Source: Dirofilaria immitis (Eukaryota > Nematoda > Chromadorea > Rhabditida > Onchocercidae). Taken from it: a stretch of 64,000 nt of DNA. Position numbers and translations under genes: made by a program. The notes below the pieces were generated by a model. The model was given only the letters and a program-made list of their open reading frames with translations, made no database searches and had not been told where the DNA came from. The stretch spans positions 1,792,501-1,856,500 of the forward strand of contig JAKNDB010000068.1 of NCBI GenBank assembly GCA_024305405.1, read 5' to 3'. This document shows positions 25,575-41,213 of this stretch, piece after piece. Numbering within the stretch: position 1 is the stretch's first letter; each line of letters opens with the position of its first letter.

Positions 25575-28500
25575 TTAAAAGGGCAAAGGAACAATTTTTC
25601 CTTTCTTCCGTTCGAGGTATCTTTGCCGAATTTCTTCAATTTTCTCCGAATTATTGCGATGAGCTAATATCGTTTTGATTATTTCCAGTCTGAAAAACGA
25701 TAACGCTTGTTTCAAACGAATTCTTATAGGATACATAATAAAAAATATTTCAGAATTTTAAAATAAAACTGAATAATTTGGAACAACAATTTCAGCTAAA
25801 TAAGGCCAATCTTAATTTCAAGAATATCATTTTATTTCGCCTAAAATTCGAAAAGGATTGTCCAACTAACCTTTCTTCTTTAGTTTTCTCTTTCATTGTT
25901 TGTTTCTTAGATTCATCACTTTCTTCTTTTCCAACCTTTTGCTTCTCGTCAGACTTTTTGTGTTCTTTTCTTTCCATAGAGCGATGTTCGTGAGATTTAT
26001 CACGATGTCTTCCAGAACTCTTCTTTTCATTGTGTGATTCAGTGCTAAAATGAAATATATTTAAAACTTTAATTTTAAGAAACAAAAACCAAATTAGTCT
26101 ATAATATTTTACCTTTTTCCCGCCATTGTTTTCTATGATTGTATTTCCTGTCATGTTTTTGTTTTTTCACCTGCTTTTCTCTCTCCTTTGATACTTCCTC
26201 ACTACTACTGCTGCTTGCTGCCGTATGTTCTGGGGATGGAGTGAAATGTCGTCGAATTTGTTCCGCCTTTGTCGGTTTCTTCACTCGCGGTTTCTAAAAA
26301 TGGATAAAATTTTCAATCAAGTAAAACATCATGATAAAAATGTATATAATTAAAATTTACCCAATCGATTTGAAACTTGGAAGCAACAAAATTCATCCAA
26401 AACCACAAAATACAATAAATATTTGATAAACTTTAGGATGATTTGAAATTTAAATAGAAAGTTTAATATTTTTATTAAGTTATAGCGACTCTATTTATAA
26501 ATGAGACTTTTTATTGAATGTTTCATCATTATGGATACGGAAAAAAATTGAAGGAAACTAAAAGAGACCAAAATATTTAAACCAGGTTTCAGATTTACTG
26601 ATATTGCGCTATTCAGTTCCAACTCTTCATCTGAATCATCAGAATACATCAGTTTCTTCACTGGCTTATCAATAGCCAATTCCGAAAATCTGTCATCATT
26701 GCTGCTATCGTTTCGCAAGGAAGAAAACTTTTTATCATGCTCGTTGGGATCGACGACTGCTTGTTGCGGATTTACTGAGTTAAAAGCTTCATCTGAATCA
26801 TCAACCTAAACGCATGATCATATATGCCAAAATTATTTCCTTGTCTTTATATTCAATTCTAGATAACCGAAAAATCCAAATGAATAAAAATTTCATATCA
26901 TATTTCAAAAGTAATTAAGTTCGTTGCGAAATTCTTGGCACAATCGAAATAATCAAATTTAATCACAAACCTCAAGCTTTATGCTTTTTCTTCGCTTTTG
27001 ACTGTGTTATTATCTCTAGCAATATCACTTAATAGCGTCCTATAAAAACCACCTTTCCACATGCCACCCTTTTGTTTTTCTACTGCCGTCAACTCTAAAA
27101 AACTAAATTCAGTTTGATGGAGAATTTTTAAAATCATATTGTTCAAAATATTCCTAAAACTGAATAATTAAACCAATAATTCTCATTTCAGAATTATACT
27201 ATCGTACTCTAACACTCAAATACAACTGATACAGTAATATTCAATGATCCATGTTAGATTCAGTAAAAGGCCTGTCTTATGAATGAAGATAATTTTCTAA
27301 TTTGCTGAAAATTAATATCATTCACCATCAAATCGACTGTCAATTGCTTCTTGCAAACGAAAATTTTCCATTTCTGCTAGTTGTTTTTATATGCACTGGT
27401 AACGAATTTCTAAAGAAAAAATCAGTTTATTTCGAAATATTTATTAAACGAAATTAGCAAAATAAAATAAGATTGAATATGAATCATAATAAACCTCTTT
27501 ATCGTCAAATTGTCCAGCTTCTGCTTCACGTTCTTTCTGTTGTTTACGTTCTTCTCGACTTTGTTGCGCAAGTAAGCGTTTTTGTGTGTTTCCAAAATTT
27601 GTTCTGCATATTTTGACTAAAATAGGTATATTCGAATACTAGCACAATAGGTTGCTTCGAGAAACTTAATCATCGAAAATTGAAAAATAAAAAAGGAAGA
27701 TATCGAAAACTATTTATGACTACTGAATATTAAAGCAGATAGCCGAAATTGTAACGCTACTTTGAAATGAAAAATCTGAAATTGAAAAGAATAAATTATA
27801 TTAGCAAGAAATCAACAAAAGATTTCCTTTTGTAAACATTACTGTTGTTAATATCAGTTAAGCTATAATGGATTTCAAGCAAAAACAAAGAAAATAAAAA
27901 CCAAGAAGTTTTTGAATAACTGCCATACTTCAAGAATGTTATATCCAGATCAAATATTTCGTAACCGAAATCTATTTCAGAATGTCAACAATAGCTGGCA
28001 TTGGGAAAATTATGCAAAGCTAATGAAATAAGCATTTATGGTGTTTGTGCTGCATAAGATATAAGATGGTCTTACATAAAATCATTTAAACAAAACTGCG
28101 CACTAACTAATCTTTGGATAATTGCACAACTTCTAAAATAGTTCCTTTTGAATTATAAAAAACCAAGTATACCTTTCTTTCCTTATCTGCAGCTTTAATT
28201 TTTGCAATTTTTTGATTTTCTCTGCTGTTAATTCTTCGTATATATTATCATAATCAAAAATTGTGGGATCTTCAGCAAGCGCTTTTTCGTGCTCACGTTT
28301 TGCTTGCATTTTTGCGCGCACTGTCGACGAAGTGATCTCACTTGATGATGCAGTCTATAAGTGAATATAGCAACACTGATACAGTTCAGAATTAATGATT
28401 GAAGTCCAGATTCCATTTCCAGTGCAATTATTCTCACTAGACAAGATTCTTGGAACTGAAAATACCTCAATTCCATCATCATCGTCACTTGCGAATGCAG

Positions 28501-28649
28501 CAGCAACTGGCTTAACAATTGGCTTCGGAAGTTCAGATGGCTTTTTAGAATCAAACCATACCTAAATGGAAAAGATTGGAATCTTTAAATTTAGAAATGG
28601 GATGAAAAAATTAAAAGAAATTTTACTTCTTCAATGCTGACGTCGACAT
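25575..28649 (-). CDS. ccdc-55: Nuclear speckle splicing regulatory protein 1 (NSRP1/CCDC55)
   Basis: Ten exons: 28649-28627, 28561-28466, 28354-28173, 27616-27495, 27409-27326, 27094-26971, 26805-26599, 26293-26113, 26044-25871 and 25689-25575. With six missing bases restored the length is 437 residues. Family landmarks in order: KKYGLILKKP at the N-terminus, a DDDDG acidic patch, EKALAEDPTIFDYDNIYEEL, the basic coiled coil ending EAGQFDDKE, KFVTSAYKK, GGFYRTLLSDIA, then a Ser/Asp-rich and Arg/Lys-rich low-complexity region, and RQRYLERK at the C-terminus. The protein influences alternative splice-site choice in nuclear speckles. Frame breaks lie at T5 runs on the plus strand: 28542-28546, 28199-28203 (or the nearby T6), 27579-27583, 27384-27388, 26985-26989 and 26114-26118. 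Each is repaired by one A in the coding strand. The 23-base first exon was chosen because it supplies the exact Met and phase expected before YGLIL. Confidence 0.88.
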
Positions 28650-29748
28650 TGGAAGCGTGAAATAATAAGTTGGGAACACCAAAAGAACGTCCTGCTTACC
28701 AATATTTCGTGATTTTTATCCTAGAAAAAAGAATTCCATATCGAATCTGCGTTCTATTTGAATTTCGAAACAATAGGTACTTACGAGATGCTCATCTATT
28801 CTTCAACTAATCCATCTAATTTTTATAGTTTAGCAAATGAAAATAACAAATTACTCTAACATTTATAAGTATAAAATTTTTGTAATCGAATTTCGAATAC
28901 AAGTTCTTTCAGTTAAAAGAAACAATAAACCATGAAATTATTTATTAGAACAAAAAAATATAAATAAATTACCAAAGACAAAAAAGTGCAAAACATATTG
29001 TTAATAATGATAATTAAACTCATTATGTATAGATATATCACAGCATATGCACCAATTCCTGTAAAGTCAGAAATAAATATAGAAACAGAAGCTTATCCCG
29101 GTAGTGTTCAGCAACAAAACTGAAAGACTTTTTCATTGTTTAATCTTTCAAAATCGTGAAATTTCTTAGGCTTCAGAATATAGAAATTCTCTAACAGTCA
29201 AGGCAAGCAAAAAATGGATATCAAAAACGAAATGAAGAAAAAGCTGGAAAAATAACATAATAATAATTGACTATTGCATTAATTGAACAGAAGGATCAAC
29301 AGCGAACTTCCACAAAAACAATTCCTAGATGATAAAAAGATTTCATAGCTAAAATAAATGGAAATATTTAAAGCTACGATAAAATATTCAAGCATATACA
29401 AATGTGCAGTTGAGGTTCTTTGACGCAAAACACAAGTCGCATAAAAGATTAATATAAAATAATTTAAATTCATGCTTTTTGCTCTTTCAAGATCGTTAGG
29501 ATAAATATCAGCTAATGATGACAAAAAAAATATAAAAATACGGCATGAAGTAATTATTTTTTTAAGAACGTCACATAACCATATGATACAACAAGACTGG
29601 ATATTTTTCTCTGGAAGTAATTAAATCACATACCTAAGCATACTTTTAGCTGACGAGATGAGAACTATCATTTCTAATAATACGAAGTTGAAAAGTACCA
29701 TTTCTAATAAGGAACAAAGTAATTCAGTTCTCATAATGAGAGGACAGA
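28650..29748. other. Intergenic between RNF121 and NSRP1
   Basis: About 1.1 kb separate two genes on the same strand. It is AT-rich, with no recognised coding region. The frame at 29279-29524 is not supported by family similarity. A CTAG acceptor-like site about 80 bases upstream of the NSRP1 ATG could receive a spliced leader. Confidence 0.45.
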
Positions 29749-32301
<2,553 letters not shown>

Positions 32302-33355
32302 ATTCCTATATACCCGGACTGAAAACATATCTAAGGTAATAAAGAATATTCTTGAATTAGAGAAAAAAAAACTCTATCTAAATTATAAAAAAAAAAAAGT
32401 ATCAAAAATTGATCAACAAGAAAATATTTGCATTATTATATTATTAAAATTTTATTATTTATTAATATATATAATTAAATATTTTAGTATTAAATACTAA
32501 AATTACATAGCAATGATAAAATAGAATAATTGATAAATTGATATGAATAGTGAGTGATAAATTGATATGAATAGTGAGTGATAAATTGATATGAATAGAA
32601 AGAAATAATTATAAATGCTTAAACAATCTATGTTTTATTAAAACTCATTAAATGTTATCGATAACATATTATAATGTGAAAAACTAATTACGCAATATTT
32701 GATATTATAGTCAGGATAATTTTGCTAATTGAAAAATTCATATTCAAATATAACAAATTACCTTCACAGCCACTTTTATTCGTCTAAATTGCTCGAAGCC
32801 AATTTTCGTCTTGTCAATTAAATTCCTAATTCGATAATCACATATCAACATATGGAAGAATGAAAAAAAAAAAACAAATCGAAAAATTTTTCAAAAGAAA
32901 ATAAGCAACACAGAAATAACTGATTACTGATTAGGAACAACAAGTAATAGAAGAGAGGATATTTATCATACGTGGCATATATATATATATATATATATAG
33001 GAATATGTTTCATGATTTTTTTTTATTTACTCGAGAATGATTATGATTGTTGGTATTATTGATATTTTCATCATTTTAATTTTATATGTTTTTTTTTTTT
33101 TTTATTAAACTTGATGAATGAATTTGTAATTAGTTTTTAATGATAAATTAATTTCATATATTTGAATATGATATTATGTATTGATAATTTGATATATTTG
33201 TTCTTTAATCTTATCTTAACAAAAATAGAGAAAAGAAAGTTAGTCTTAGTATTTTTCTAGGTTTTTTTTTTTTTTTTTAAATTAGTTATTGTTGTAGATA
33301 GCTTAATTATTGATAATATCATTATCGTATTGCCTATTCTCGATAATACTGGACA
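32302..33355. promoter_or_regulatory. Divergent intergenic region of RNF121 and RNF5
   Basis: About 1.05 kb separate two head-to-head gene starts, so promoters of both should lie here. It contains a 24-base unit (GATAAATTGATATGAATAGT) repeated three times at about 32525-32600 and an (AT)n tract at 32979-32998. No specific factor site can be named. Confidence 0.5.
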
Positions 33356-34719
33356 ATGGTAGGTATCACTCAAATGGAAAATGCTGGAGATCATTCCTCC
33401 TCTTCGAAAGAAGATGGCAAAAAGATGATGATTCAGCAAGGTATATATATATATATTTTTTTTTCAGTATATTTTATTATCTAAATATCATTATTAATAT
33501 CGATTATTTGATATATTTCAAGAATATAAGCTTTATATTGATTAGAAGAGAAATCTTATTTAAAAAAAAAGTCATCACTTGTAAGGAGAGATATCTTTGC
33601 TATAAAGATATGGTTTATATGACATCTATTCTAAGTTGCAACTTGCATTAATTTTCTGGAATGAATTGCTTACATATTGTAGCGAATTGTAGAATATATA
33701 TAAAATTGCTTATTGATCTCAAATATCAATATATTTGAAGAGAATGTTTAATTAATGTTTGGAATAAAATTTAGTAGCTTGAAGATGAATTACAGATTTG
33801 ATTGTAATATATGTTTGGATGTAGCACGAGATGCCGTCGTCTCAATGTGTGGTCATTTGTTCTGTTGGCCATGTCTTCATCAGTGGCTTGATACACGTCC
33901 TAACAAGCAACTCTGTCCTGTTTGCAAATCCGCTATTAGCAGAGATAAGGTTAATCATTCTGACATAACATCATGATAGGAAAAACACAGTGGAGAAACT
34001 AGTCTCTTTGGACTAAATTAAAGATATTCGCTAATATAAACAAAAATGATCCCTTGAATTATTTACTTATTTTAAACAGGTGATACCACTATATGGAAGA
34101 GGTGGTAATGATACAGATCCACGAGATAAAGTCCCACCGCGTCCAAAAGGTCAGCGAACCGAAACGCCTCAGGCGAGTTCTAGTATTTGTAATACTTTTG
34201 ATAGTATATAAGTCTTTTTGCTGTTATGCTGAGAGTACCGTCATATGCAGTATCTTCGGACTTTGATTTAAATTTGATGAATTTTCTTAATTAGTAACCA
34301 GTTTTGAAGATACATTCTGCAGAACAGTTAATTGAGATTTGCTCAAGAAGCATAAACAGCTCAATGCAATATTTTTTTTCTCTTTAGAGCTCTTTTCAAG
34401 GATTTCCGGGCTTTCAGTGGGGCGGTGAAAATGGTGGTGGAGGTGTGCAATTTTCGATGGGTATCGGAGTTTTCCCTATCTCGTTTTTGCATCATTCTTC
34501 AATACTGGCTTTGGAGAACGGCGTCCAGAAGCGCGTTAGTTTTATTTTCGCCATCTACTGGTATAACTGTTCGGTTTCTCTTCTATGATATAATACGCGA
34601 GTTGAAAGTCAATATTTTCAGCAGCAGCAGGCACAAGACAAGCGGAAGAGGAGCAATTTCTGTCAAATATTTTCATATATCTTGGTATATTTTTCGTCGT
34701 TTGGCTTCTAGTTCTATAA
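33356..34719 (+). CDS. rnf-5: RING finger protein 5 (RNF5/RNF185-type, tail-anchored E3 ligase)
   Basis: Five exons: 33356-33440, 33796-33949, 34080-34172, 34388-34534 and 34622-34719, about 192 residues. A C3HC4 RING occupies residues about 29-75 ([41 protein letters not shown]). Then come the conserved VIPLYGRGG and PPRPKGQR, a Gly-rich [11 protein letters not shown] segment and a C-terminal hydrophobic anchor ([17 protein letters not shown]). The family ubiquitinates ER and muscle attachment proteins. Two single-base losses occur. One is five A at 33419-33423, where six give KEDGKKDDDSAR joining the RING in phase. The other is near 34470-34476 (T4 or C3), where one more base restores FASFFN. 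The intron after exon 3 begins GCGAGT, a GC-AG intron. Confidence 0.88.
34173..34387 (+). other. GC-AG intron of RNF5
   Basis: Exon 3 ends ACGCCTCAG and is followed by GCGAGT. The next exon starts after TCTTTAG. No GT donor nearby keeps the frame, and the junction gives TPQ|SSFQGF, which fits the family. Confidence 0.7.
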
Positions 34720-35618
34720 ATATTATTTTTGATTAGAACATAAGTCATCACGACTGCTGGGATACTTAAATTCAAGCATTTTCCATCCATTTTTTTCGAT
34801 TGATTTTTCCTTTATTCCATGTATATCTTTAAAGCATGCTGTTAGCTACGATTATTTCTACTGGCACTATGCTCTTAAATATGCTAAAGATACTAATTAT
34901 ATGTAGAATACTCTGGATTATTCCAAGTATCCGAATACCGTTTTTATTGAAAAATGTAATCATGTGATCTCTATTAGACAAGTCTCTCAGAAATAAGTGC
35001 CAGTTTTGAGAGGCATTCTGCAATCATCCAATTTGTATAGGCCTATGGAAGTTTAATTACGATACTTGATTCCATTGTATTGGTTGCATATTTTGACATT
35101 ACTTACACTTACAAACTGTGTTTTAAATATATCTTTCTTTCATACATCAATATATGTTGAGGTGCAAAGAATAAACTCATTGCAAATCAATGTAAGAATT
35201 AATTTTTCTTAAATCCGTTTCATCACTATATTGATCGTCATATCATTTCTAGCAAAATTGATTTTTTAGTAATGACTTCTTTGCTGAATATTTTCCTTCA
35301 CTATGAACACAAAAAGAGCAAAATAAAGAACGACTTAATATTGTGTAGTAATATGCTAATATCTCATTAAATGAAATACAGCACTTCAAGAAGACTCTTT
35401 AGGCATATCTGGAATTTAACAAATATTATTAGCAGCAAGAACTCTGAATATTTCCATGCTTTTGTTATAATAGGAAATTTTAGTACATAACTCAAAAAGT
35501 TTCGTGGAAATCTTATGCTAATAAATTCATTGAGATTTTGGAATCATCGGTATTTGTCTTTGTTTTCAAATTTCATTCAATTATGTTTAAGTGTGTTTAA
35601 ATAGTATTGCTAGATTAA
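34720..35618. other. Convergent 3' region, no gene recognised
   Basis: Between the RNF5 stop and the kelch-gene stop. It holds their 3' UTRs. No additional coding sequence is recognised. Confidence 0.5.
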
Positions 35619-38600
35619 TTATGCAACTTTCGGTAGAAGTGCCACGCCAGCATATGATCTCGGTTGGTTAAGTGATACATTAAGGTGGCTCCACGGTTGT
35701 TGTTCCAATGATGAAACAGTTAAAACTTCAATTGAACTCAAATTTGATGTTCCGTCGTCACCTAAATTTCATGATTTGAAATGAAAATTGGTGAAATTAA
35801 TTTCAACAGCATAGATATAAATTTCTGAGAAATGATGTCTTTTGGCAAGGATTCTTTGTTACTCTTTGCTTCAACCCGAGTTTTTTAACTGCCGTTATCA
35901 ATGTCGAAAAACTTTTCCTTTGGAGAATTATGCACAGTAACTATCAAAAATAGAAAGAATTAGCTAGCCTCCAATTGCGAATAGATTTGAATCCAGAGCT
36001 ACGGCACTTGCATTGCGACGGCATACGTTCATTTCCGGCAAAAGTGTCCAGGAATCGCCGTTTAGAATCTGCAGAATGATAGTGTTTAGAGAATTTCGGT
36101 GTTTCTAAAAGTCCAAACTCTGTTAGAGAATGAACTAGTCAACGCAATGCTAAATTCTTTGGAATGCCAAAGGAAAATATAAACCTCAGCTGTTTCTCTA
36201 ACCACTGGACCATCATGTCCTCCAACAGCAACAAGGCGATCGCCAACGACTGTAACACCAGCACCAGAACGCCTGGATATTAAATTTGGTCCAGGTCGCC
36301 ATCTATTCATTCGTGGTTCATAAATTTCAACTGTATCTAAACAATTCCTAGTGTTCCCATCGTAACCACCTACAGCATACACCATACCGCCAAGTGCTGC
36401 AACACCAACTGATGAACGACGTACGGTCATTGATGGAAGAGGCATCCACTGACCTAAATTTGAAGAAGTCTCCGAGAAGAAATTTTTATGACACATCATA
36501 TTCAAGTGGAAACAAACAAAGATACTTAAAAATTAAATTAAAACAACAAAAAAACCATTGCGAGGGTCGAATGCCTCGGCAGAGCTTAGTCCCGTTGAAC
36601 CATCGAAGCCACCAACAGCTATCATCAATTGATCGATGACTGCTACGCCTAATGTGCTGCGCCTGTGAATGCCTATTTTTAAGAAGTGAAATTCAATACA
36701 TTTACTTGTCGAGAAAAAAATCATTCGTTGTTATTCAGAAATAGCAACATTTCTGCTCACAATATTTTTATTTTGTGAAAGTTTCACAAATATAATTAGT
36801 TCGTTTTATTTATTTACTTAACTTTTGCACTTTCACAACGTGTTTATACAGATACTAGAACTATATGGAAAAGTCTTACGAGCTAGGAGAAAAACTGTAT
36901 GGAAAGATTACAACCATATACGCGTTTGAGACGCAATAAACTGTTTTCAATTAATTATATAATAAATACCTCGCATCCATGGGTGGTGCAGGGAACCATT
37001 TATCAGTATGCACGTCATAAGCGTCTACAGACTTTACACGTAACGATCCGTTAAATCCACCAACCGCATAAACGAAATCTTTCAATTCCCCGACACCACA
37101 GCGACAGCGACGTTGTGGCAAAGCACTTACTATAATATTACAAATATTATCGAAGTCAAATTCACTACATCGTCTAATCGAGATTTCTCACACTTCTACT
37201 TCTTCTTCTTCTTCCAATCTTTAAACTTACACGGTATCCATCGTAAAGCATCCAGATCGAACACATCAACGTTGGCAATAGCTTTAGGCGCTTGACCACC
37301 AATGAGCATTATAAGCTAAAACAGTTATTCGTTATCATTCTTGGCATTCTACTTTTTTGAAGTAACATATTATTAAGCACGCCAAAACTTATTTATAATA
37401 CTAAAATTACTTTCGATAATGGAATTGGCTGCCGCGGACGGTTACGTTCATTTTCTTCGCCGTGTTCATCTTTTAAGTGATAACGATAAGCTTCTAGAAG
37501 ATAATCCTTGCATTCTGAGCTCTCTCGAACCAAAGTATCTGGATCAACCTTTTAAAAATTTCTTAAGCAAAACAGATATCGGAAATATGAAAAAAAGTGA
37601 AATGTTTCTAAAAATTAGCATTAAATTTGAATATAGTAGTTGACGCTTATGGCACTGTAATGCAAAATATTCCTTCCGATTTTTTGCCAAACTAGACTAT
37701 TCGGATCAGTGTTTGAACATATGAAAAACAAATATAGATAATAATAATATCAAAGAAAACTAATTGATTTTAAATATTAAAATTATCACTTTATCAGTTA
37801 AATAGTCACGCGGCAGTAAAGGCAAGCGAACATGTGCTAAAAGATCGGGAAATGCATTTTTCCGATTCAAAAGATCATGCATAACCCACCGTACAACTGC
37901 TTCATAAACCTGAAATTTTGCATTCCTATTTTTAGTTTAATTTTAACTGAACGACGTTGCTTAATAAAACTGACACAATCTATCTCAGTTTCTTACTAAA
38001 TACTATCACTTTGATTACTCGAAAACTACTCTCCTATCTTAAAACATCGAAATATAAAATTATAGTTAGTACCTAACATTATTTTTATTTACACTACTGT
38101 ATGCAAACCTTGTCTTCACCCGCAGTTGTTAAATAATCTGATGATATTATTTCGATCACCTGATCTTTGCTGAGAATCAAAAATTCATCACATTTCACCA
38201 CATGGCTGCAAGATAAATAACAGTAAAATTCGAGTAAAGAACGAATTTTTGAAAACTGAAAAAATCTTTCGCTTCCTGCCATTCATTTAAGATAAGAAAA
38301 AGATGGAACTGTTAAAACAGATATATATATATAGAATAGCAATATATATCAAACTTGAAATGCTGTTGAACAAATGTGGTGGCAGCATGTGCAAGCTGTG
38401 TGCAACCATGAGCTGTAGCAAAGTTTGCAATACCAAGGCAATTGGATGGATCTAATTGCTCCAGAAGAAATCTGGAACATGCATCACGCACACATGCCAT
38501 CTGCAAACAAGAGTTAAAACTCTGAGTTTCGATGAAAAATCAAATCTGAAAATGAATATATTAACAGTAATACTGCATATGCACAAAAATTTATATGCGT

Positions 38601-39699
38601 ACCAAAGAATGAAGAATGTAGATATAGAAAAGAGTGAAGAGTGTAAGCCACTTTTATCATAATAAGTGGCTGTTAAATTTATATAAAAACAAGATGTGAA
38701 TAAAGGATGTCAGGAATAGCATAATAAATTAACGGAATCAACTGCAATTATCTAAGTAAAGAATAAATTTAAAACGTTGACCTGAAGCAGTGATCCAGTT
38801 GTCAGAAGACTTTGTACATTTTGCTCACTGATTGTTAATCGCCCTGAATACATGTAATCGATGAGCGAAAGCAAAGATGTTCCATCAATTCCCTTCAATT
38901 AAAGCGATTCAGGAAAAAATCTGTAGTAGAATTGCTTATATAAGCAATACAAATATTTTCATTAAAAATATCTGTATAAAAGTCATAACTCGTTATTCAA
39001 AGATTATTTTCAGAAAAAAAATTGAGATACCTTTCCATTAAATCAATTCTCGAATAAATAAGTAACCTTCAAAAATATGTTTTCTTGTTTTGATTCCTTC
39101 ATTGCACCACTAAACATTGCGCTAAAATAAGGGCATGCTGCAGCGAGTACCGCTCGATGCGCTCCAATTTTAACATCTCGACTTCCATCACTTTCCGCAC
39201 CATCTTCTGGCTTCAGTGATGCAATCAAAATTACATCACAAAAACGATCATCTCTGCAACACTTTAGGAATACAAATAATGCTACGATGGAGAATCAAAT
39301 AGTTCTGATTGATAATCGCTAGACCAAATAAAAATTCAACATCAATCGTTATGAACATATCTCTTCGCTGAGAATAAAACATTGACCGCAAATTCGAGAG
39401 CAGTCAAGCTAAATTTGCAACTAAATAAAAGATGTATAAAATTGCCAGTTCAAGAAAAATTTGCTATGAGGAAGAAGTTAAGAACAAATATTAAGAACAA
39501 ATATAACTAACTTCCGGAACATATTAAGACCACGCAATACATTAGATGGGAAATTATCATTACAATAAATAGTATAGCTTTGCTTGTTGCTAATACATCG
39601 GGCTGATGATGATGATGGAGAAGTACAGAAATGAGTTTCACTTTCCAATGTACCGATGACTATTTCGGATGATTCGCTTTCTGCCATCCAGCGCTCCAT
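35619..39699 (-). CDS. BTB-BACK-kelch protein, KLHL2/KLHL3 type
   Basis: Thirteen exons: 39699-39512, 39253-39067, 38892-38782, 38500-38355, 38205-38109, 37909-37790, 37548-37411, 37315-37231, 37129-36970, 36662-36556, 36453-36185, 36068-35969 and 35761-35619, giving 616 residues with no frame break. The BTB domain covers about 65-170 (DDRFCDVILIAS, GAHRAVLAAACPYFSAMFSG). The BACK domain follows to about 300 (QLDPSNCLGIANFATAHGC, EFLILSKDQVIEIISSD, HVRLPLLPRDYL). Six kelch blades run from about 331 to the end, with VGGFNGSLRVKSVDAY, VGGFDGSTGLSSAEAF, VGGYDGNTRNCLDTVE and VGGHDGPVVRETAE. These blade signatures are those of KLHL2/KLHL3 (ring-canal kelch), substrate adaptors for cullin-3 ubiquitin ligases. 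An acidic, Ser-rich N-terminal extension precedes the BTB. The final intron starts with GC rather than GT. Confidence 0.92.
35762..35968 (-). other. GC-AG intron of the kelch gene
   Basis: On the minus strand exon 12 ends GCAATTGGAG and the intron starts GCTAGC. The last exon begins GTGACGACGG after AAATTTAG. The junction yields FAIGGDDGTSNLSS, the expected start of the sixth kelch blade, and makes the total CDS divisible by three. If the donor is not used, translation stops at TAG two codons later. Confidence 0.7.
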
Positions 39700-40455
39700 T
39701 TGATCAATCTTTCCTCAAAGTATGATAAGCGATAAGACTTCTGCACGAAAAATAGCATCAAACGAAAGTGTCATTGATTCGTTGAGATAATAGAAGAACA
39801 GAAATTTTTTAAAGAAATGATATTTATCATTACAATGATTAAAGTTAAATCAATTTACCGAAATATAATACTTGGCCCTAATCTGATTAATTCCCCATCA
39901 ATTATGGAAATCCAAAACGCAGTATGTAAAAAAAAAATTCATATATTCATCATTTTCTTTTTCTTCCTTTCAGGAATGCAATTTAACTCCTACCCCATAT
40001 ATCCTATTGCATTTTTTCAAATTGAAATAAACGCAAAAGTTTGCTCTATCTACAAATGCGAAATGAAGCCATTGATAATTGTAGTATTAAAACCTGGCGA
40101 AGACTATAAAATAATCATCAAATAAACTCGCGATTATAAGCATACGCAATATATGTAAAACTGCAGGGTCAAATCAAACATTTCGGGAGAAAAAATATAT
40201 CAGAACTGCATAACTATAGAGCTATTTTTAGGCGGCTCCCGGTTGGTTACAGATTCGCTGGTCTTCTACGAATAAATGCGAAAAACGTCCGTAATAAAAT
40301 AGAACATAAAAATTCATAAGTGAAGGTACTTAGAGACATATTAATTTATATGTAGTTCAACATGTTGTAAATTGCTTCATATTAGTAATCGTGTTATACG
40401 TGCGGATTTACGTGTAGTGTGAGATGTACGCTAAAGTCGTCCGCCCATCGTGTCA
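39700..40455. promoter_or_regulatory. Upstream region of the kelch gene
   Basis: Lies between the kelch ATG on the minus strand and a small plus-strand ORF. A frame at 39817-40125 is not recognised. Composition becomes less AT-rich from about 40190 onward. Confidence 0.35.
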
Positions 40456-40707
40456 ATGAGATCTAAAGAAGAGCTCCATTTTACACAAGCTAACAAAGGC
40501 GCTATTTCTTGTGGTGACAGAACTATATCAGGATTCCCCATGTACGTGGAAGAGGAAGGTCCTGAGCAGCAAAATCATTATGTAAAAGGTGTGTTTCACG
40601 AATGGACAATATCGAGAATCATATTTTTCATATTTATCGAGATTTTAGTCACTGAATCTCGTTGTCGCGATAGAAATTATGTATCAAAGATCAAGTTACC
40701 CAAGTAA
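40456..40707 (+). CDS. Small ORF, unrecognised
   Basis: An open frame of 83 codons from ATG at 40456. It has a polar first half (MRSKEELHFTQANKGAISC, MYVEEEGPEQQNHYVKG) and a hydrophobic stretch (IIFFIFIEILV). It lies in an island that is clearly less AT-rich than its surroundings. A good donor (AA|GTAAGT) overlaps its stop, and another possible donor (AAG|GTGTGT) sits in the middle, so it may be the first exon of a larger gene. I recognise no family. Confidence 0.3.
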   Translation: MRSKEELHFTQANKGAISCGDRTISGFPMYVEEEGPEQQNHYVKGVFHEWTISRIIFFIFIEILVTESRCRDRNYVSKIKLPK

Positions 40708-40826
40708 GTCTGAGACTGATGTCCTATGACCTTTTGGAGCTTAAGTTGAATAAAGAATTTGGAACTCTGCATATTACATAGCGTAAAATAAAGAGAATGC
40801 CCTCAGTATAACCCTTGCGTAATTAC

Positions 40827-41213
40827 ATGCACGCGAAATCGGAATCACGGCGACCGTATGCAAATACCAAATTAAGGGGTTGGCTCAGACATCCAAGGAA
40901 ACAAGCCCACATGGACGCATCTCGAGTGGAAACCGCGAAGTTTAAGTTTCATCGATCATTGCCAACTTCCGCAAATCCCGAACTAGCAACTGGGTTTTGC
41001 AAAGGCCTATTTCACAAAGTGTTAGTATGTCTTGCATTTTATACAATTTCAAGTGGTTTCTTAATCGCAATGCAACGATACAGATACGCAGACATAGAGG
41101 CAGTTGTCTCTTTCTATAGCAGTTTCACCAAAATGTGCGGACATTTCGAATTACAACCAGAATCGAATTACAACCAGAATTTTGATATGTACAAGATGAC
41201 ACATCCGGAATGA
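40827..41213 (+). CDS. Possible cytochrome c oxidase subunit 6C-like protein
   Basis: Single open frame of 128 codons, ATG at 40827, stop TGA at 41211-41213. A basic N-terminal half (KLRGWLRHPRKQAHM) precedes one membrane segment (VLVCLAFYTISSGFLIAM), followed by QRYRYADIEAVVSFYSSFTK. The order KGLF - membrane helix - RYAD - FYxxFxKM resembles COX6C, in which RGLL, one helix, RVAD and FYxxYDVM follow each other at nearly the same spacing. The protein would be longer than COX6C by about 55 N-terminal residues. Codon third positions use more G/C than other genes here. The assignment rests on a short motif comparison and is tentative; the ORF itself is better supported than the name. Confidence 0.4.
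   Translation: MHAKSESRRPYANTKLRGWLRHPRKQAHMDASRVETAKFKFHRSLPTSANPELATGFCKGLFHKVLVCLAFYTISSGFLIAMQRYRYADIEAVVSFYSSFTKMCGHFELQPESNYNQNFDMYKMTHPE

Noticed and set aside
33356..33440. RNF5 N-terminus read as ending KKMMIQQ
   Set aside because: This raw reading leaves the wrong phase for the RING exon. One extra A gives KKDDDSAR and joins FDCNICLD correctly, as in other RNF5 proteins.
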